Shown: piece by piece, positions 38,457-47,515 of the stretch
Layout: each line of letters begins with the position of its first letter
How positions within the stretch are numbered: the first letter of the stretch is position 1
Source: CADEEN01 sp963783785
GTDB lineage: Bacteria; Pseudomonadota; Gammaproteobacteria; Burkholderiales; Burkholderiaceae_C
Assembly (NCBI GenBank): GCA_963783785.1
Contig: CAWAOQ010000006.1
Coordinates: 434,001 to 498,000 of the forward strand
Length of the DNA stretch: 64,000 bases
Direction of reading: 5' to 3'
Translations under genes and position numbers: made by a program
The notes under the pieces: model-generated
Databases searched by the model: none
What the model saw: the letters and a program-made list of their open reading frames with translations, nothing else
What the model was told of the DNA's origin: nothing

Positions 38457-39233
38457 TGCCGCCCCAACCACCACGCGGCGCACTGCTGCTGGTGCCCAAC
38501 ACACTGGACCTGGGCGCGTCAGAAGCGCCGCCGATCGACGCGGTATTGCCGATGGGTGTGCTGCGCGAGGCCGCCCGGCTGGTGCATTGGGTGGCCGAAG
38601 ATGCCAAGACGACACGCGCCTTTCTGAAGCGGGTCGACGCGGTGGTACCGCTGGCTCAGCCGCTGCAGGCGATCGACATCCGCGAACTGCCTCGGCCGCC
38701 CAAAGGGGCGCAGCCGGCCCCGACCCCCATCGATCTGGCGCCACTGCTGGCGCCGGCATTGGCCGGCGCCGACATCGGGCTGATCAGCGAAGCCGGTCTG
38801 CCGGCCGTGGCCGACCCCGGCTCCGCGCTGGTGGCCAGCGCGCACCGGATCGGCATCGCGGTGCGGCCCTTGGCCAGGGCCGAGTTCGTTGATGCTGGCG
38901 CTGGCCGCCAGCGGGCTCAATGGCCAGAGCTTCGCATTCGTCGGCTACCTGCCGACGGACGCGGCTGCACGCACCGCTCGTTTGCACGCCTTGCAGCAGC
39001 AGTCGCGGCGCGAGCGGCAGACCCAACTCGCCATCGAAACGCCCTACCGGAATGCCGCGTTGATGGCCGCGCTGCTGCGGGCACTGCACCCGGATACACA
39101 GCTGTCGGTGGCCTGCGGACTGACGCTGCCCGGCGGCTGGTGCGCGACGCGCAATGTTTCAGCCTGGCGCGCCGACCCGCCGACCTTCGACGACAAGCAC
39201 CTACCCGCGGTGTTCCTGTGGCTGGCCCGCTGA
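38453..39233 (+). CDS. RsmI-like SAM-dependent methyltransferase (one frame break)
   Basis: Tetrapyrrole methylase fold, close to 16S rRNA methyltransferase RsmI but shorter and diverged. It begins MMPPQPPRGALLLVPNTLDL, not the canonical RsmI start. It has IGLISEAGLPAVADPGSALV and, after repair, PLAGPSSLMLALAASGLNGQ and FVGYLPTD. The break is at 38875-38876, where an Ala codon reads GC with both C and A. Length is 3n+1, about 259 residues repaired. Follows maf with a 4-bp overlap. Probably a paralogue with an unknown target; a true rsmI is usually next to other genes. Confidence 0.8.
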
Positions 39234-39590
39234 ACTGCCACGCCGGGCCGCCCAGCGCGTGAGCGCCGCGCCCAACAGCAGGCCGATACCGTCGGCCACG
39301 ACATCCTTCAGTTCGGCACCGCGGCCCGCGCTGAAGAAGGCCTGTGCCAGCTCCATGCTGCCGCCGTAGAGCAGCAGGCCGAGGCCCAGGCGCCAGCCCG
39401 GGCGCAAGCCGGCCTTCACACCCAGCCACCACGCGATGGCAAAGAACGACAAGTGCACCAGCTTGTCGGAATGTCGGAACCAGTTCTCCGGGCTCGTGTT
39501 CGGTGCCAGTGGGCGCAGCGCCATCAGAAGGCCGGCCAGCAGGAACATCGCCAGCAGCCAGCGCAGGGCGACCGAACGCCGCAGTCTCAA
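39201..39590 (-). CDS. VanZ-like membrane protein
   Basis: About 129 residues from a TTG start that overlaps the helicase stop. Three or four membrane helices (LRWLLAMFLLAGLLMAL, DKLVHLSFFAIAWWLGV, GWRLGLGLLLYGGSMELAQA, DGIGLLLGAALTRW). The pattern HSDKLVHLSFFAIAWW and ELKDVVADGIGLLLG is the VanZ family signature. VanZ confers teicoplanin tolerance in enterococci, but most proteobacterial members have unknown function. Converges with the RsmI-like gene, overlapping about 33 bp. Confidence 0.72.
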   Translation of the reverse strand: MRLRRSVALRWLLAMFLLAGLLMALRPLAPNTSPENWFRHSDKLVHLSFFAIAWWLGVKAGLRPGWRLGLGLLLYGGSMELAQAFFSAGRGAELKDVVADGIGLLLGAALTRWAARRGSSAGQPQEHRG

Positions 39591-41039
39591 GCCTTGACAC
39601 CGCCAAGCAGTGCGGCGACCTTGCGCTTGGGTTTGATGTTCGACGACATCGCCGCGCGTGGTCGCCGGTGCTGCCTTTGGGGCTGCCTCCCAACTGGGGG
39701 CTGCGGCAGCCGTCGCCTCGTATGGACGGTCGAAGAACGGATCGGCCTGCGCCGCCGTGGGACGGCGCTCATAGCTGCTGCGCTGCGGCGCAGCGATGCG
39801 CTCTTCCCGATCCTCGTCGGCACGCGGCCGTGGCCGGCGCGGGCGATCGTCCTCGAGTTCGAACGGCTCGAGTTCGATCTTCTTCTTGATCAGCTTCTCG
39901 ATGTCCGCCACCAGCCGCGTGTCGTCGCGCGTGACCAGGGTCACCGCCAGGCCCGATGCGCCGGCGCGGCCGGTGCGGCCGATGCGGTGCACGTAATCCT
40001 CGGCGTTGAACGGCACGTCGAAGTTGATGACGCCCGGCAGATCGACGATGTCCAGCCCCCGCGCAGCCACGTCGGTGGCCACCAGCAGTTCGACTTCGCC
40101 GGCCTTGAATGCGGCCAGCGCCTTCAGTCGCTCGTCCTGGCTCTTGTCGCCGTGCAGGGCCTGGGTCTTCAGGCCATCGCGCTCGAACGAGCGCGCCAGG
40201 CGCGCCGCACCGAGCTTGGAGTTGACGAAGATCAGCGCCTGCGTCAGCCCGCGCGATTTCAGCAACTGGCGCACCACGGCGCGCTTGTCGTCGTCGGTGA
40301 CGCTGTAGAAGCGCTGCTCGACGTTGGTCGCGGTGGCGTTGGGCCGCGCCACCTCCACCAGCACCGGCTCCTGCAGGTAACTGTTGGCCAACTTGCGGAT
40401 CTCGGGCGAGAACGTCGCCGAGAACAGCAGCGTCTGCCGCTCCTTGGGCAGGTACGACAGGATGCGCTGCAGATCGGGCAGGAAACCGATGTCGAGCATG
40501 CGATCGGCCTCGTCGAGCACCACGTACTCGACCTGGTTCAGCACCACGTTCTTGGCCTCGATGTGGTCGAGCAGCCGGCCCGGCGTGGCGATCAGCACCT
40601 CGACGCCGCCCTTCAGCACCAGCGTCTGCGGCTTCATGTCGATGCCGCCGAACACCACCGTCGAGCGCAACTGGGTGTGCTTGGCGTAGGTCTTGACGTT
40701 GTTGGCGACCTGATCGGCCAGTTCACGCGTCGGCGCCAGCACCAGCGCGCGCACCGGGTGGCGCGCCGGCGACATGCTGGCGTTTTCGTGCCTGAGCATC
40801 TTCTGCAGCAGCGGCAGCGTGAAGGCGGCCGTCTTGCCGGTGCCGGTCTGTGCCGCACCCATCACGTCGCGGCCATCGAGCACGATCGGAATCGCCTTGG
40901 CCTGGATCGGCGTCATCGCGGTGTAGCCGGAATCGCCCACCGCGCGCAGCAGCTTCGGGTCGAGCGGGAGGGTATCGAAGCGGGCCGCCGCGAGGGCGAC
41001 GGCAACGTCGGGGGTGTCTTGGGGGGTGTCTGTAATCAC
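39587..41039 (-). CDS. rhlE: DEAD-box RNA helicase, RhlE type (one frame break)
   Basis: ATP-dependent RNA helicase for ribosome assembly and RNA decay. A GTG start at 41039 gives VITDTPQDTPDVAV and about 483 residues after repair. Motifs in order: Q motif GYTAMTPIQAKAIP, I AQTGTGKTA, Ia PTRELADQV, Ib ATPGRLLDH, II VLDEADRMLD, III FSATF, V ATDVAARGLDI, VI YVHRIGRTGRAG. A basic, disordered tail follows. The break at 39656-39657 (Thr AC with G and C) hides the true end AAMSSNIKPKRKVAALLGG. Located 20 bp after the WecA-like stop, same strand. Confidence 0.92.
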
Positions 41040-41059
41040 CCGGCAATTATCCCCTGTAG

Positions 41060-42160
41060 CTACTTCCTGTGCCGGACGACCAGCCAGCGCGGCGCCTTGA
41101 AGCGCACGATGCGCCAGTAGAGAAGCACGTAGATGGCACCGAACAGCAGGATGCAACCCGCCTGGATGGCCGTGCTGTCGAACCAAAGCACGGCCGGCAC
41201 CACCGACAGCGAGCACAGCATCCACAGATAGGGCGAAGTCATCGAATTGCGCCGCGTCAGTTCGCGTGCGCTGCGGTCGCCGGCCGCCCAGCGCATGAAG
41301 CGTCGGTAGATCAGGCTGTGCAGGTGCGCGCCGTCGGGCATGCCCACCGGCATGCCACGCGAGCCACTTGCGCCGGTAGATCGAAAACAGCGTTTCGAAG
41401 ACCGGATAGATGCAGAGCAGCAGCGGAAACATCGGCGACACGCCGGGATTGCGATGCAGCAGCAGGATGGCCAAGTTCGGCGACATAGAAGCCGAGAAAA
41501 TAGGCGCCGCCATCCCCAAGGAAGACCAGGCCGGCGGGGAAGTTCCAGACAAAGAAGCCGAGCACGGCCCCGACGCCCGCCAACGCCAACAGCGCGATCA
41601 AACGGTCGTCGACGGCAAAGGCCACGTAGGCCAAGCCGATCAGCATGATCACCACGCACATCGACGCCAGGCCGTTGAAGCCGTCGATGATGTTGACCGC
41701 GTTGGCAACGCCGGCGACCACGAACACCGTGACGAGCAAGGCGCCGAGCGGAAAGGCCACGAGCCAATCCAGGCCGGGAATGTCGGTTCGCGTGATCACG
41801 GCCTGCACCAGCCGACGGCAAGCGCGGCCGAGACCGCGGTGAAGAACAGCCGCCGTCGCGGGCTCTGTGTCTTGGTGAGGTCTTCGGCAATGCCGGCGCC
41901 AAACGCTGGCATCGCGCATGGCCAGGAACAGCACCAACCAGGAGCCCATCGTCGGCTCGCGCCAGGCGAGCACCGCCGCGCCGGCCAGCGACCCCAAGCA
42001 CGATGCCCAGGCCACCGATGCGCGGCACCGGGCGGGCGTGAAACTTCTGCGGGCCCGACAGGTCGTGATCGCTGGCCAGCCGCTGCAAGGCCTTGGCATG
42101 GCGCACGACCCACAGCGTCATCAGAAACGAAACGGCGAACGCCGATACCAGCAGCAGCAT
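41060..42160 (-). CDS. WecA/MraY-type undecaprenyl-phosphate sugar-1-phosphate transferase (several frame breaks)
   Basis: Integral membrane enzyme that starts a lipid-linked glycan by moving a sugar-1-phosphate onto undecaprenyl phosphate. It starts MLLLVSAFAVSFLMTLWVV. Recognisable pieces in order: FHARPVPRIGGLGIVLG, SLAGAAVLAWREPTMGSWL, FGAGIAEDLTKTQSPRRR, ANAVNIIDGFNGLASM (catalytic Asp/Asn motif), FVWNFPAGLVFLGDGGAY, and a C-terminus with RAHLHSLIYRRFMRW. The pieces lie in different frames, with breaks near 42002, 41905, 41822, 41478 and 41347, most at codon third positions. About 366 residues repaired, the family norm. It borders the export genes and probably primes the glycan made by this locus. 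Confidence 0.85.
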   Translation of the reverse strand: MLLLVSAFAVSFLMTLWVVRHAKALQRLASDHDLSGPQKFHARPVPRIGGLGIVLGVAGRRGGARLARADDGLLVGAVPGHARCQRLAPALPKTSPRHRARDGGCSSPRSRPRLPSAGAGRDHANRHSRPGLARGLSARRLARHGVRGRRRCQRGQHHRRLQRPGVDVRGDHADRLGLRGLCRRRPFDRAVGVGGRRGRARLLCLELPRRPGLPWGWRRLFSRLLCRRTWPSCCCIAIPACRRCFRCCSASIRSSKRCFRSTGASGSRGMPVGMPDGAHLHSLIYRRFMRWAAGDRSARELTRRNSMTSPYLWMLCSLSVVPAVLWFDSTAIQAGCILLFGAIYVLLYWRIVRFKAPRWLVVRHRK

Positions 42161-42309
42161 CGGACCGAGTTTAGCCAGCCGCGCCCCGAGATCGAACGGC
42201 GGGCACCGGCTAGAATCGCCGGCCGTTGCAGCGCGCAGCGACCGGGCGCACGCCCGGTACCCGCGCGTCGAGCCGCGTCAATGCAACCCGGGCCGCAGCG
42301 CGAACCCTC

Positions 42310-44253
42310 ATGAGCGATCAAGTCCTCACCCGTATCGAAACCATGCGCCGTTGGCTTGCACCGCGATTTGCGATTGCGATCCAAGCGGCTGCAGTCGCAA
42401 CAGCAGCGATGGTCGGTGGCGCGCCAGCGCAGGCGCAGACCGCAGCAACGCCGACCGAAGCCACGGGCGCCGCTGGAGGCCCGATTCGCCTGCGCCAGCC
42501 CGTTGCGCCCGCCGCGGCTGCACCAGCCGCTTCAGCCCCTGCTCCCCGGCCGCAGGCTTTGCCGGCCCTCAAGCCTCAGCCCAGCGAATTCGAAGCATTC
42601 GTGCAGCGATTGGCCCCGCCGTCCGCCGGCCAGCCGCTCGGGCCGGAGTTCGAGGCGCCAGCCGGCATCCGACGCTTCGGTTCGGAACTGATGACGCCTG
42701 TCGATGCCGAAGGCGCCGCCGACGTGAGTCCGCTGGTGCCGGCCGACTATCTGATCAAGGCCGGCGACGAGATCCTGATCACGCTGTGGGGCTCGATCGA
42801 TGCCGACCTGCGGCTGTTGGTCGACCGCAGCGGCCGCATCAGCATCCCGCGCGTCGGTCCGGTCCTGGTGGCCGGTGTGCGCTATGCCGACCTGCCGGCC
42901 ACGATCAGCCAGCGCGTCGCGCAGGTGTTCCGCAACTTCCAGCTCAGTGTCTCGCTCGGCCAACTGCGCGGCCTGCGCGTGTACGTCACCGGCTTCGTTG
43001 CCAAGCCGGGCTCCTACGGCGTCAGCAGCCTGGCCACCGTGGTCCAGGCGCTGATGCGCGCCGGGGGGCCATCGGCGGCCGGCAGCTTCCGCAACATCGA
43101 GATCAAGCGCGGCGGCCAACGCCTGGCCACCTTCGATCTCTACGACTTCCTGATGAGCGGTGACCGCAGCGCCGACCGCATGCTGCAGGCCGACGACGTG
43201 ATCCATGTCGGCGCGGTCGGCGCCCAGGTGGCGTTGATCGGCAGCATCAATCGGCCCGCGATCTTCGAGTTGAAGCCCGGGGAAACCGTGGCCGATGTGC
43301 TGCGCATGGCCGGCGGTTTCTCCGCGGTCGCCGACCGTTCGCGCCTGGCCATCGAGCGCCTGGACGACCGCGCCACGGTACGGATCGTGCAACTGGCTCT
43401 CCCGGCGGACCAATCCGCAGCGCTGGCCAACGGCGACGTGTTGCGCGCCTTCAGTGCGGTCGACGTGGCCTTGCCGGTGCAGCGCCAGAACAAGCGCGTG
43501 CGCGTCGAGGGCGAAGTGCGGCGGCCGGGCGAGTACGTGCTGCCACCGGAGACCTCGGTGGCCGATGCGCTGGCGGCGGCCGGCGGCCTGACCGACAAGG
43601 CCTATCCGTTCGGCACCGAGTTCAGCCGCGAGAGCGTGCGCACCACGCAGCAGCAGAACTACGACCGCGCGCTGCGCGACCTCGAAACCGATCTTGCACG
43701 CAATGCATCGGCGCAGCGCACCACCAGCGCGGCCGAGGAGACCGCCTTGCAGGCGGGCCGCGACACTGCCAATGCACGGCTGCTCGCGACCCTGCGTGCA
43801 CAGCGCCCGAGCGGGCGCGTCGTGCTGCAACTGCAACCCACGAGCCGCGAGTTGCCGGCACTGGCGCTGGAAGACGGCGACCGCCTTTACATCCCGCCGC
43901 GCCCCACCACGGTCGGCGTTTTCGGCAGCGTCTTCAACGCCGGCAGCTACCTGTTCGGAGAGGGTCGGGGTGTCGTCGAGTACCTCAACCTGGCCGGTGG
44001 CCCGACACGTGGCGCCGATGCCGAGAGCACGTTCGTGATTCGCGCCAACGGCAGCGTGGTCAGTGGCCGGCAGAACAGTGGCTGGTTCAATCGGGGCACC
44101 GGCCTGGAAGCGGTGCAGGCCGAGGCCGGCGACACCGTGTTCGTGCCCGAAGAGATGAACAAGACCACCTTCACCCAGAACGCCAAGGACTGGACGCAGA
44201 TCCTGTACCAGTTCGGGCTCGGCATCGCCGCGATCCTGGCGATCAACAACTGA
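42310..44253 (+). CDS. Wza-like polysaccharide export outer membrane protein
   Basis: Exporter for exopolysaccharide or capsule. 647 residues from MSDQVLTRIETMRRWLAPRF; another start is 42343. Signal peptide with cleavage after AQA-Q and no lipobox cysteine, unlike E. coli Wza. Poly_export domain (YLIKAGDEILITLWGSIDAD, SGRISIPRVGPVLVAG) followed by several SLBB repeats (VTGFVAKPGSYGVSSLATVV, VEGEVRRPGEYVLPPETSVA, VFGSVFNAGSYLFGEGRGVV). The C-terminal hydrophobic stretch (LYQFGLGIAAILAI) may be the membrane-spanning helix. It begins the rightward glycan operon, 11 bp before the Wzz-like gene. Confidence 0.9.
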   Translation: MSDQVLTRIETMRRWLAPRFAIAIQAAAVATAAMVGGAPAQAQTAATPTEATGAAGGPIRLRQPVAPAAAAPAASAPAPRPQALPALKPQPSEFEAFVQRLAPPSAGQPLGPEFEAPAGIRRFGSELMTPVDAEGAADVSPLVPADYLIKAGDEILITLWGSIDADLRLLVDRSGRISIPRVGPVLVAGVRYADLPATISQRVAQVFRNFQLSVSLGQLRGLRVYVTGFVAKPGSYGVSSLATVVQALMRAGGPSAAGSFRNIEIKRGGQRLATFDLYDFLMSGDRSADRMLQADDVIHVGAVGAQVALIGSINRPAIFELKPGETVADVLRMAGGFSAVADRSRLAIERLDDRATVRIVQLALPADQSAALANGDVLRAFSAVDVALPVQRQNKRVRVEGEVRRPGEYVLPPETSVADALAAAGGLTDKAYPFGTEFSRESVRTTQQQNYDRALRDLETDLARNASAQRTTSAAEETALQAGRDTANARLLATLRAQRPSGRVVLQLQPTSRELPALALEDGDRLYIPPRPTTVGVFGSVFNAGSYLFGEGRGVVEYLNLAGGPTRGADAESTFVIRANGSVVSGRQNSGWFNRGTGLEAVQAEAGDTVFVPEEMNKTTFTQNAKDWTQILYQFGLGIAAILAINN

Positions 44254-44263
44254 CGAACTCCGC

Positions 44264-45421
44264 ATGCAGGATCGCGTTACCGCCACCGAGGCTGTCGAAG
44301 AAGACGACGAAGGCATCGACCTGCTCGACCTCGCGCTGCCGTTGCTGCAGCACTGGAAGCTGCTGGTGGCGGGGCCGTTGCTGGCCGGCATCGTGGCGCT
44401 CGGGATCACCTACCTGATCAAGCCGACGTTCACGTCGCGCACGGTGTTCCTGCCGCCGCAGCAACAGCAGAGCGCGGCAGCTTCGGCGCTTGCGTCGCTC
44501 GGTGCGCTGTCGGGCCTGGTCGGCGCGGCGGCGGGCATCAAGAGCCCCGCCGACCAGTACGTCGCGCTGCTGCAAAGCACCACGGTCGCCGACCGGCTGA
44601 TCGACGAGTTCAAGCTGATGCAGGTGTACGAATCCAAGTACCGATTCGAGGCACGCAAGGAACTGGCCGACAACGCCCGCATGTCTCTGGGCAAGAAGGA
44701 CGGCCTGATCACGGTCGAGGTCGATGACGAGGAGCCGCAGCGCGCGGCCGAAATGGCCAACCGCCATGTCGACGAACTGCGTCGCCTGACCTCGCAACTG
44801 GCGCTGACCGAGGCTCAACAGCGCCGCGTGTTCTTCGAGAGCCAGCTGAAGAAGACGCGCGACGACCTGACGCAGGCGCAACAGCAACTGCAGGCCAGCG
44901 GCTTCAACCCCGGCGCGCTGAAGGCCGAACCGAAGGCCGCCGCGGAAGGTTACGCACGGCTGAAGGCCGAAGTCACAGCGGCGGAGGTGCGGCTGCAGAC
45001 GCTGCGCCGCAATCTGTCGGAGACCACGCCGGAGGTGCAACAGGCGCAAACCATGCTCGGCGCGCTGCGTGCGCAACTCGGCAAGGCCGAAGCCTCCACC
45101 GACCTCAGCGGCGGCCCCGACTACATCAGCAAGTTTCGCGAGTTCAAGTACCAGGAGACGCTGTTCGAGCTGTTCGCGCGCCAGTACGAACTGGCGCGAC
45201 TGGACGAGAGCCGCGAAGGCGCGCTGATCCAGGTCGTCGATGTGGCCAAGCCGGCCGAGCGCAAGAGCAAGCCCAAGCGCGCGATCATCGCCGTGGCCAC
45301 GACGCTGGCCGCCTTGCTGCTGCTGGCCGTATTCGTCGTCACGCGCCACTTCTGGCGCCAAAGCGCCGCGCGCCCGGAGAAGGCCGCGAAACTGGCGCAA
45401 CTGCGCGCCGCACTGAAGTGA
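44264..45421 (+). CDS. Wzz-type chain length determinant protein
   Basis: Inner-membrane polysaccharide co-polymerase. 385 residues with an N-terminal helix (HWKLLVAGPLLAGIVALGIT), a periplasmic coiled-coil-rich domain (ALTEAQQRRVFFESQLKKTR, QAQQQLQASGFNPGALKAE, LQTLRRNLSETTPEVQQAQT) and a C-terminal helix (RAIIAVATTLAALLLLAVF). No cytoplasmic tyrosine-kinase domain, so Wzz/GNVR type, not Wzc. Sets polymer length together with the Wza-like protein and Wzy. Confidence 0.88.
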   Translation: MQDRVTATEAVEEDDEGIDLLDLALPLLQHWKLLVAGPLLAGIVALGITYLIKPTFTSRTVFLPPQQQQSAAASALASLGALSGLVGAAAGIKSPADQYVALLQSTTVADRLIDEFKLMQVYESKYRFEARKELADNARMSLGKKDGLITVEVDDEEPQRAAEMANRHVDELRRLTSQLALTEAQQRRVFFESQLKKTRDDLTQAQQQLQASGFNPGALKAEPKAAAEGYARLKAEVTAAEVRLQTLRRNLSETTPEVQQAQTMLGALRAQLGKAEASTDLSGGPDYISKFREFKYQETLFELFARQYELARLDESREGALIQVVDVAKPAERKSKPKRAIIAVATTLAALLLLAVFVVTRHFWRQSAARPEKAAKLAQLRAALK

Positions 45422-45428
45422 TCGCCCC

Positions 45429-46490
45429 ATGACGATCCTCGTCACCGGCGGCGCCGGCTTCATCGGCAGCAATTTCATCCTCGACTGGCTGGCCAGCGTC
45501 GGCGAACCGGTGGTCAACCTGGACGCCCTCACCTACGCCGGCAACCTGCACAACCTCGACGCGATCAAGGGCGATGCGCGGCACGTCTTCGTGCAGGGCG
45601 ACATCGGCGACCGCGCGCTCGTCGACCGGTTGCTGGCCGAACACCGCCCGCGCGCACTGCTGCACTTCGCCGCCGAAAGCCACGTCGACCGCAGCATCCA
45701 CGGGCCGGGCGAATTCATGCGCACCAACGTGATGGGTACCTTCACCTTGCTCGAAGCGGCGCGCGGCTACTGGAGCGCGTTGCCGGCCACCGACAAGGCG
45801 GCCTTTCGCTTTCACCACGTCTCCACCGACGAGGTTTACGGCTCGCTCGCCCCCGGCGCACCGGCCTTCACCGAAACGCACTGCTACGAGCCCAACAGCC
45901 CGTACTCGGCGAGCAAGGCCGCCAGCGACCACCTGGTGCGTGCCTGGCACCACACCTACGGCCTGCCGGTGCTGACGACCAACTGCTCGAACAACTACGG
46001 CCCCTATCACTTCCCCGAGAAGCTGATCCCGCTGATGATCGTCAATGCGCTGGCCGGCAAGGCGCTGCCGGTGTACGGCGACGGCCAACAGGTGCGCGAC
46101 TGGCTGTACGTGGGCGACCATGCCAGCGCGATCCGCGCGGTGCTGGCCGGCGGCCGCATCGGCGAGACCTACAACATCGGCGGCTGGAACGAGAAGACCA
46201 ACCTCGAAATCGTGCACACCATCTGCGCGCTGCTCGACGAGTTGCGGCCCGATCCGGCCGGTTCGTACCGCCGCCTGATCACGCATGTGACCGACCGCCC
46301 CGGCCACGACCGCCGCTATGCCATCGACGCGCGCAAGATCGAGCGCGAACTCGGCTGGCGGCCCGCCGAGACGTTCGAGACCGGCATCCGCAAGACGGTG
46401 CAGTGGTACCTCGACCATCCTGACTGGGTGGCCAACGTGCAGAGCGGCGCCTACCGCGAGTGGGTCGCGGCGAACTACAGCGCACGCTGA
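45429..46490 (+). CDS. rfbB: dTDP-glucose 4,6-dehydratase
   Basis: Second step of dTDP-L-rhamnose synthesis. 353 residues: nucleotide loop VTGGAGFIGSNF, ALLHFAAESHVDRSIHGP, the catalytic region FHHVSTDEVYGSL, Tyr-Lys pair in NSPYSASKAASDHLV, NNYGPYHFPEKLIPL. Extended SDR family, full length, no frame break. 9 bp before rfbD. Confidence 0.96.
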   Translation: MTILVTGGAGFIGSNFILDWLASVGEPVVNLDALTYAGNLHNLDAIKGDARHVFVQGDIGDRALVDRLLAEHRPRALLHFAAESHVDRSIHGPGEFMRTNVMGTFTLLEAARGYWSALPATDKAAFRFHHVSTDEVYGSLAPGAPAFTETHCYEPNSPYSASKAASDHLVRAWHHTYGLPVLTTNCSNNYGPYHFPEKLIPLMIVNALAGKALPVYGDGQQVRDWLYVGDHASAIRAVLAGGRIGETYNIGGWNEKTNLEIVHTICALLDELRPDPAGSYRRLITHVTDRPGHDRRYAIDARKIERELGWRPAETFETGIRKTVQWYLDHPDWVANVQSGAYREWVAANYSAR

Positions 46491-46499
46491 GCCGAAGCG

Positions 46500-47396
46500 A
46501 TGAAGATCCTGCTCTTCGGCAAAGGCGGCCAGGTCGGCTGGGAACTGCAGCGATCGCTCGCCCCGCTCGGCGCGTTGACCGCACTCGATTTCGACAGCAC
46601 CGACTTCCACGCCGACTTCAGCCGCCCCGCCGCGCTGGCCGATACGGTGCGCGCACTGCGCCCCGACGTGATCGTCAATGCCGCCGCGCACACCGCCGTC
46701 GACAAGGCCGAAACCGAGCCCGACCTCGCCGCGGCGCTGAACGCCGAGGCGCCGCGCGTGCTGGCCGGCGAGGCGGCGGCGCTGGGCGCCTGGCTGGTGC
46801 ACTACAGCACCGACTACGTGTTCGACGGCAGCGGCAACACCCCGCGCGACGAGGCCGCCGCCACCGGCCCGCTCAGCGTCTACGGCCGCACCAAGCTCGA
46901 CGGCGAGAACCACATCCGCGCCAGCGGCTGCAAGCACCTGATCCTGCGCACCAGCTGGGTCTACGCCGCGCGCGGCGGCAACTTTGCTCGCACGATGTTG
47001 AAGCTCGCTGCCGAGCGCGATGCGCTGTCGGTGATCGACGACCAGATCGGCGCGCCGACCGGCGCCGACCTGCTGGCCGACATCACCGCCCACGCGATCC
47101 GCGCCGTGCAGCGCGAGCCGCAGCTGGGCGGCACCTATCACGCGGTGGCAGCCGGCGAAACCAGCTGGCATGGCTACGCGCGCTTCGTCATCGACTGGGC
47201 ACGTGCGCAGGGCCTGCCCGTCAGGGTGGCTGCAGATGCGATCAGCGCCGTGCCGACCAGCGCCTACCCGACGCCCGCACGGCGGCCGCTGAACTCGCGC
47301 CTGGCCACCGAGAAATTGCGGCGCAGCTTCGGGTTGACGCTGCCGCAATGGCAAGCCGGCGTCGAACGCATGCTCGCAGAGGCGTATCAGAAGTGA
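46500..47396 (+). CDS. rfbD: dTDP-4-dehydrorhamnose reductase
   Basis: Last step of dTDP-L-rhamnose synthesis. 298 residues: MKILLFGKGGQVGWELQRSL, VNAAAHTAVDKAETEPDLA, STDYVFDGSG, YGRTKLDGENHI with the Tyr-Lys pair, RTSWVYAARGGNF. Intact. The stop overlaps the GTG of the rfbA remnant. Order rfbBDAC is conserved here, although rfbA is gutted. Confidence 0.95.
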   Translation: MKILLFGKGGQVGWELQRSLAPLGALTALDFDSTDFHADFSRPAALADTVRALRPDVIVNAAAHTAVDKAETEPDLAAALNAEAPRVLAGEAAALGAWLVHYSTDYVFDGSGNTPRDEAAATGPLSVYGRTKLDGENHIRASGCKHLILRTSWVYAARGGNFARTMLKLAAERDALSVIDDQIGAPTGADLLADITAHAIRAVQREPQLGGTYHAVAAGETSWHGYARFVIDWARAQGLPVRVAADAISAVPTSAYPTPARRPLNSRLATEKLRRSFGLTLPQWQAGVERMLAEAYQK

Positions 47397-47515
47397 ATCG
47401 AAAAGGCATCATCCTCGCCGGCGGCTCCGGCACGCGGCTGCACCCGGCGACGCTGGTGCTGATGAACGCCTACGGGCATTACCTGTTCGGAGTGCTGGAC
47501 GAAAGTGCGTACTGA
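47393..47515 (+). pseudogene. rfbA: Glucose-1-phosphate thymidylyltransferase remnant with internal deletion
   Basis: A 40-codon frame that reads as the first about 22 residues of RfbA (VNRKGIILAGGSGTRLHPAT) joined to its last about 17 (LMNAYGHYLFGVLDESAY). A normal RfbA has about 290 residues, so about 250 codons are missing, with the frame kept across the join. It starts with GTG overlapping rfbD and its stop overlaps rfbC, exactly where a complete rfbA should be. Without the missing part no dTDP-glucose can be made, so either another rfbA exists, the pathway is dead, or the deletion is an assembly collapse. The last is favoured, because a similar end-to-end fusion occurs at 50.1-50.5 kb. 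Confidence 0.85.

Noticed and set aside
46460..47515. 351-codon plus-strand frame overlapping rfbD in another phase
   Set aside because: Out-of-phase shadow of rfbD with Arg/Ala-rich translation; only its last 40 codons are real, as the rfbA remnant.
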